Assembly (NCBI GenBank): GCA_004555405.1
Contig: SFIE01000031.1
Coordinates: 1-21,464 of the forward strand
Origin: Subdoligranulum sp.
GTDB lineage: Bacteria; Bacillota; Clostridia; Oscillospirales; Ruminococcaceae
Length of the DNA stretch: 21,464 nucleotides
Direction: 5' to 3'
Shown here: piece after piece, positions 18,658 through 21,464 of the stretch
How the letters are laid out: every line of letters starts with the position of its first letter
Numbering within the stretch: position 1 is the first letter of the stretch
The notes under the pieces: model-generated
The model's input: only the letters and a program-made list of their open reading frames with translations
Databases searched by the model: none
What the model was told of the DNA's origin: nothing
Position numbers and translations under genes: made by a program

Positions 18658-21464
18658 ATGAAAAAAAGAATCATTGCAATGGTCCTTTCCGTTGCCATGA
18701 TGCTTACCATGTTCCCCACCGGCGTTTTGGCCGAGGATTTCATAGAGAACACCCCAAGCGTCACGGTCAGCCCAGAGGCCCAAAGCAACGTCGACCAAGG
18801 CGAAGGCGAATCCGCGAGCATTGTGAACGAGGACTCTACGCCTGCGGAAACCGAAGATCAGGAACCCACACCTGTGGAATCTGCAAGTCAGGAAACCCAG
18901 CCTGTGGAATCCGCAAGTCAGGAAACCCAGCCTGTGGAATCTGCAAGTCAGGAAACCCAGCCTGTGGAATCCGCAAGTCAGGAAACCCAGCCTGAGGAAT
19001 CCGAAAGTCAGGAAACCCAGCCTGAGGAATCCGAAAGTCAGACAACCGAACCTGCGGCATCCGCAAGTCAGGCAACCGAACCTGTGGAATCCGAAAGTCA
19101 GACAACTGACCCTGCGGCATCCGCAAGTCAGGCAACCGAACCTGTGGAATCCGAAAGTCAGACAGCCGAACCTGTGGAATCCGCAAGTCAGGCAGCTGAC
19201 CCGGAGGAAAAGGACAATTCCGTGATCACCGCGGACTTGTACGGCCTGCAGCCGACCGCGAACAACGCCAGGTATATCAAGGATGGCGACAAAGTGACGC
19301 TGAAGGTTGGCGAAACGGTGAAGCTGAAGAGTGACGGCAAAAATGAGCGCTGGTATTATCATGACTGGACCTCGAGTAACGAGCAGGTCGCAACCGTTCA
19401 AGGCAAAGGGCTGGAAGCGACGGTCACCGGCGAAGGTGATGGTACGGCAAAGATTACACACCGCTGTTATACAAAGTTCTTTGGTGTTGAAACAACGCAG
19501 TACACCGAAACCATTGACATCACGGTTACGGCACGTGTGAAAGCCACCAAGGCCGCGATCCGAGTCGAAGGTGCGGAGTCTCCCATCACCTCGCTGGAAC
19601 TTCCCAAGTATGAGGAGCGCCAGCTGGAAGCTGTGATCACCCCGGCCAATGCAGAATACAAAAGCCGCACTTGGAGAGTAGACGACAGTGATGTTCTTGG
19701 GGTGGATGCCAACACCGGCAAAATCACCGCCAGGAGCGTGGGCACTGCAACCGTGACGCTTACTGTTACGAACTACGATAACACCCCAGTCACGACTACA
19801 TTGCCGGTCACAGTGACCAACCCGGTTGCGCCAACCTCGGCCACGATCCAAGTCGGTGGCAAAGATGCTGACAAGGCAAGCGTGATGAAGGGCAAAACAA
19901 TTGACCTTACGGCCAAAATTTTGCCGGAAAACGCGCAAGGCTATGCCTGCACTTGGAAATCCAGTGTTCAGAGCAAGGCGACGGTTACACCAGTTGCGGG
20001 CGATGCAACCAAGGCAACGGTTAGAGGTGTGGAACCTACCGGTGAAACTCCGGTTGAGATCACCCTCACGGTAACGCCTGAGGGCGCGGGGGATGCTGCA
20101 AGTGCGGACGAAGCTGCCAATGGAACGATTGTTACAACAACCATTAGAATCACAGTGACCGATCTCCCCAAGGTGACGGAAGTGGCAATTAATGGTAATA
20201 ATCGAGTAACTCAGTTCCAGACGATTCGGCTTACACCCAAGATCGTTCAACAGGTTGGTGCTGAAGACTACACTTGTGAGTGGTCCAGCGGCAACCCGGA
20301 GATCCTTAGCGTAGATGAGAACGGCGTTGTGACCGGCAAACGCCAGGGCACTGCAACCGTTACGCTTACGGTCACCAATTCTGATGGCACCACGGCTTGG
20401 GCAACCAAGAGCATTGAAGTTGTGAAAAACGAGAATCCGGATGAGTCTAATCAGCGTGAAGCAGCAATTTTCTGCTTGATCGACCCGACGAAGAGTGCCA
20501 ATTCCAACGAACCTGATGACTGGACACCGGCCGCCGGTGCGAAGGGGCAGGTCACATCTTCTCTGGGCAATGCGACAGTAAACATTGAAGGCTGGGGCAA
20601 TGCGAAAAACTGCACGGACAATGTTGACCAGCGTGTTATCAGTTGGCCGAGCAACGGCAATCAGATTGATAAGAACTCTAACTCTGCTGTTTGGAACACG
20701 ATTGTTAACAACTACATGGATCAAGTTGGACGTGAACTTGGTGTCAAAATCAGCGCCGAGGATGTTGAAAGCATTACGCTGCTTCCCTTCAAACTTTCCC
20801 AGGGTAATAACACTACAACCGATATTCATCTGGACTGCAAGGTGGATATCAAGTGTAAGAATGTTTACACGGCTACCTATAAGGTGATGGATGCCGGCTC
20901 GAAGGAATATCGAGATCTGGGTGGTAAAAACTACAAAAGTGGCAGTGCTACACAGCCGTCGGATGTGACAAGTGAAACATTTGAACCCACCAAGACAGTT
21001 GACGGTGTCACCTACACATTCTCCGGCTGGTATCTGGACCGTGGGTATCATATCCCGGTTCAATTCCCGTATCGGCTGACACAAAACACCACCTTCTATG
21101 CCAAATATGAGCCGGGTTATAATGTGACTTATAATCTGGGTGAAGGAGCTACTTGGAATGGTGGAGCAACCTCGGAGCCTGTAATAGCGGGCAGAACCCA
21201 TGTGGTAAAGGGCATGAGTGAAGCCAACCAGCCCACTCGCCCCGGCTACACCTTTGCAGGCTGGACTGTGGACGGCTTGGAAGGTGTCACCGAGTATCCG
21301 GCTAACCAACAAGCCTCTTTCAAAATGCCCGGTAACAATGTTACCCTTACGGCAAAGTGGAACCTGCGTGCAGACCTGAGCTACACGGTCGAGTACCGTG
21401 AAGGCAGCAAGACCGGTAATGTGCTGAAGGACGCCAAGACTGTGGGCGGCCAGACCTTTAACGC
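18658..21464 (+). CDS. Large secreted surface protein with Big-2-like and InlB-like domains, 3' end outside the window
   Basis: The frame is open for 935 codons to the window end, starting after AAAAGGAGG. Residues 1-25 (MKKRIIAMVLSVAMMLTMFP and on to VLA) are a signal peptide closely like that of surface protein 1. Residues 62-181 are twelve decapeptide repeats (PVESASQETQ type). Four bacterial Ig-like (Big-2 type) modules follow at about 205-290, 298-385, 393-500 and 505-590; the second and fourth carry the SxxxxxxVDxxTGxITxxxxGTATVT pattern. A unique region (about 598-780) leads to InlB/Listeria-Bacteroides-type repeats (YTFSGWYLDR near 786; RPGYTFAGW near 861) and the start of a further module. 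The C-terminal anchor lies beyond the window. Likely an adhesin-like cell-surface protein; its ligand is unknown. Confidence 0.87.
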   Translation, partial: MKKRIIAMVLSVAMMLTMFPTGVLAEDFIENTPSVTVSPEAQSNVDQGEGESASIVNEDSTPAETEDQEPTPVESASQETQPVESASQETQPVESASQETQPVESASQETQPEESESQETQPEESESQTTEPAASASQATEPVESESQTTDPAASASQATEPVESESQTAEPVESASQAADPEEKDNSVITADLYGLQPTANNARYIKDGDKVTLKVGETVKLKSDGKNERWYYHDWTSSNEQVATVQGKGLEATVTGEGDGTAKITHRCYTKFFGVETTQYTETIDITVTARVKATKAAIRVEGAESPITSLELPKYEERQLEAVITPANAEYKSRTWRVDDSDVLGVDANTGKITARSVGTATVTLTVTNYDNTPVTTTLPVTVTNPVAPTSATIQVGGKDADKASVMKGKTIDLTAKILPENAQGYACTWKSSVQSKATVTPVAGDATKATVRGVEPTGETPVEITLTVTPEGAGDAASADEAANGTIVTTTIRITVTDLPKVTEVAINGNNRVTQFQTIRLTPKIVQQVGAEDYTCEWSSGNPEILSVDENGVVTGKRQGTATVTLTVTNSDGTTAWATKSIEVVKNENPDESNQREAAIFCLIDPTKSANSNEPDDWTPAAGAKGQVTSSLGNATVNIEGWGNAKNCTDNVDQRVISWPSNGNQIDKNSNSAVWNTIVNNYMDQVGRELGVKISAEDVESITLLPFKLSQGNNTTTDIHLDCKVDIKCKNVYTATYKVMDAGSKEYRDLGGKNYKSGSATQPSDVTSETFEPTKTVDGVTYTFSGWYLDRGYHIPVQFPYRLTQNTTFYAKYEPGYNVTYNLGEGATWNGGATSEPVIAGRTHVVKGMSEANQPTRPGYTFAGWTVDGLEGVTEYPANQQASFKMPGNNVTLTAKWNLRADLSYTVEYREGSKTGNVLKDAKTVGGQTFN
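18841..19200 (+). repeat. 30-bp coding tandem repeat, 12 units
   Basis: Twelve exact-length 30-bp units with consensus CCTGTGGAATCCGCAAGTCA plus GGAAACCCAG. Units 2 and 4 are identical, as are 3 and 5 (a 60-bp doublet) and 8 and 10. Later units change GGAAACCCAG to GACAACCGAA or GGCAACCGAA. The repeat is in frame. Confidence 0.95.

Noticed and set aside
18607..21312. A 901-codon minus-strand open frame opposite surface gene 2
   Set aside because: Shadow of the plus-strand adhesin frame; its repeats are the complement of the 30-bp coding repeat, and no ribosome binding site or recognisable domain was seen.

Overview
The window reads as a chromosomal segment of a moderately GC-rich gut-type Clostridia, most likely Oscillospiraceae/Ruminococcaceae. 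The grounds are the Firmicutes gene content (a T-box leader in front of pheST, DegV, TrmL), strong GGAGG-type ribosome binding sites, heavily C/G-ending codons in the core genes, and large Ig-like/InlB-like surface proteins with three-helix C-terminal anchors. The genus is an inference. No tRNA, rRNA, CRISPR array, transposase or integrase was seen.

Positions 1-3552 look like an accessory patch. They hold the 3' part of a gene with an XRE-like helix-turn-helix segment, a STAND/NB-ARC ATPase with a helical TPR-like C-terminus, and a small basic-tailed protein I do not recognise. A bidirectional intrinsic terminator closes the patch. Codon choice changes at this boundary.

Positions 3553-8810 are core-like. 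A consensus promoter drives an OPT-family oligopeptide transporter translationally coupled to a PqqD-like protein. A convergent tiny membrane protein on the minus strand shares their terminator. Next comes a structured leader and an apparent operon of pyridoxamine kinase, trmL and a DegV-family gene.

Positions 8876-13826 hold a promoter, a phenylalanine T-box leader (specifier UUC, T-box UGGU matching an ACCA tRNA end, terminator), pheS, pheT, a weak terminator and a zinc-dependent phospholipase C-like gene.

Positions 13827-21464 are the accessory surface region. Two large secreted, anchored proteins with homologous signal peptides are separated by repeat-rich DNA; the second runs off the window. 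The repeats comprise a GC-palindromic hairpin, TTAGGAG heptamer clusters, and dispersed hairpins whose stems show compensatory changes. They flank the first surface gene on both sides. The two surface transcription units share a promoter design: two TCATAGC half-sites 11 bp apart, each at the same distance from an extended -10 box. They also share an AACCC/GGGTT leader hairpin just upstream of each surface-protein start. This looks like a small co-regulated surface regulon and is the most distinctive signal in the window. A 117-residue conserved small protein, preceded by phased A-tracts and a possible 10-codon leader ORF, opens the second unit.
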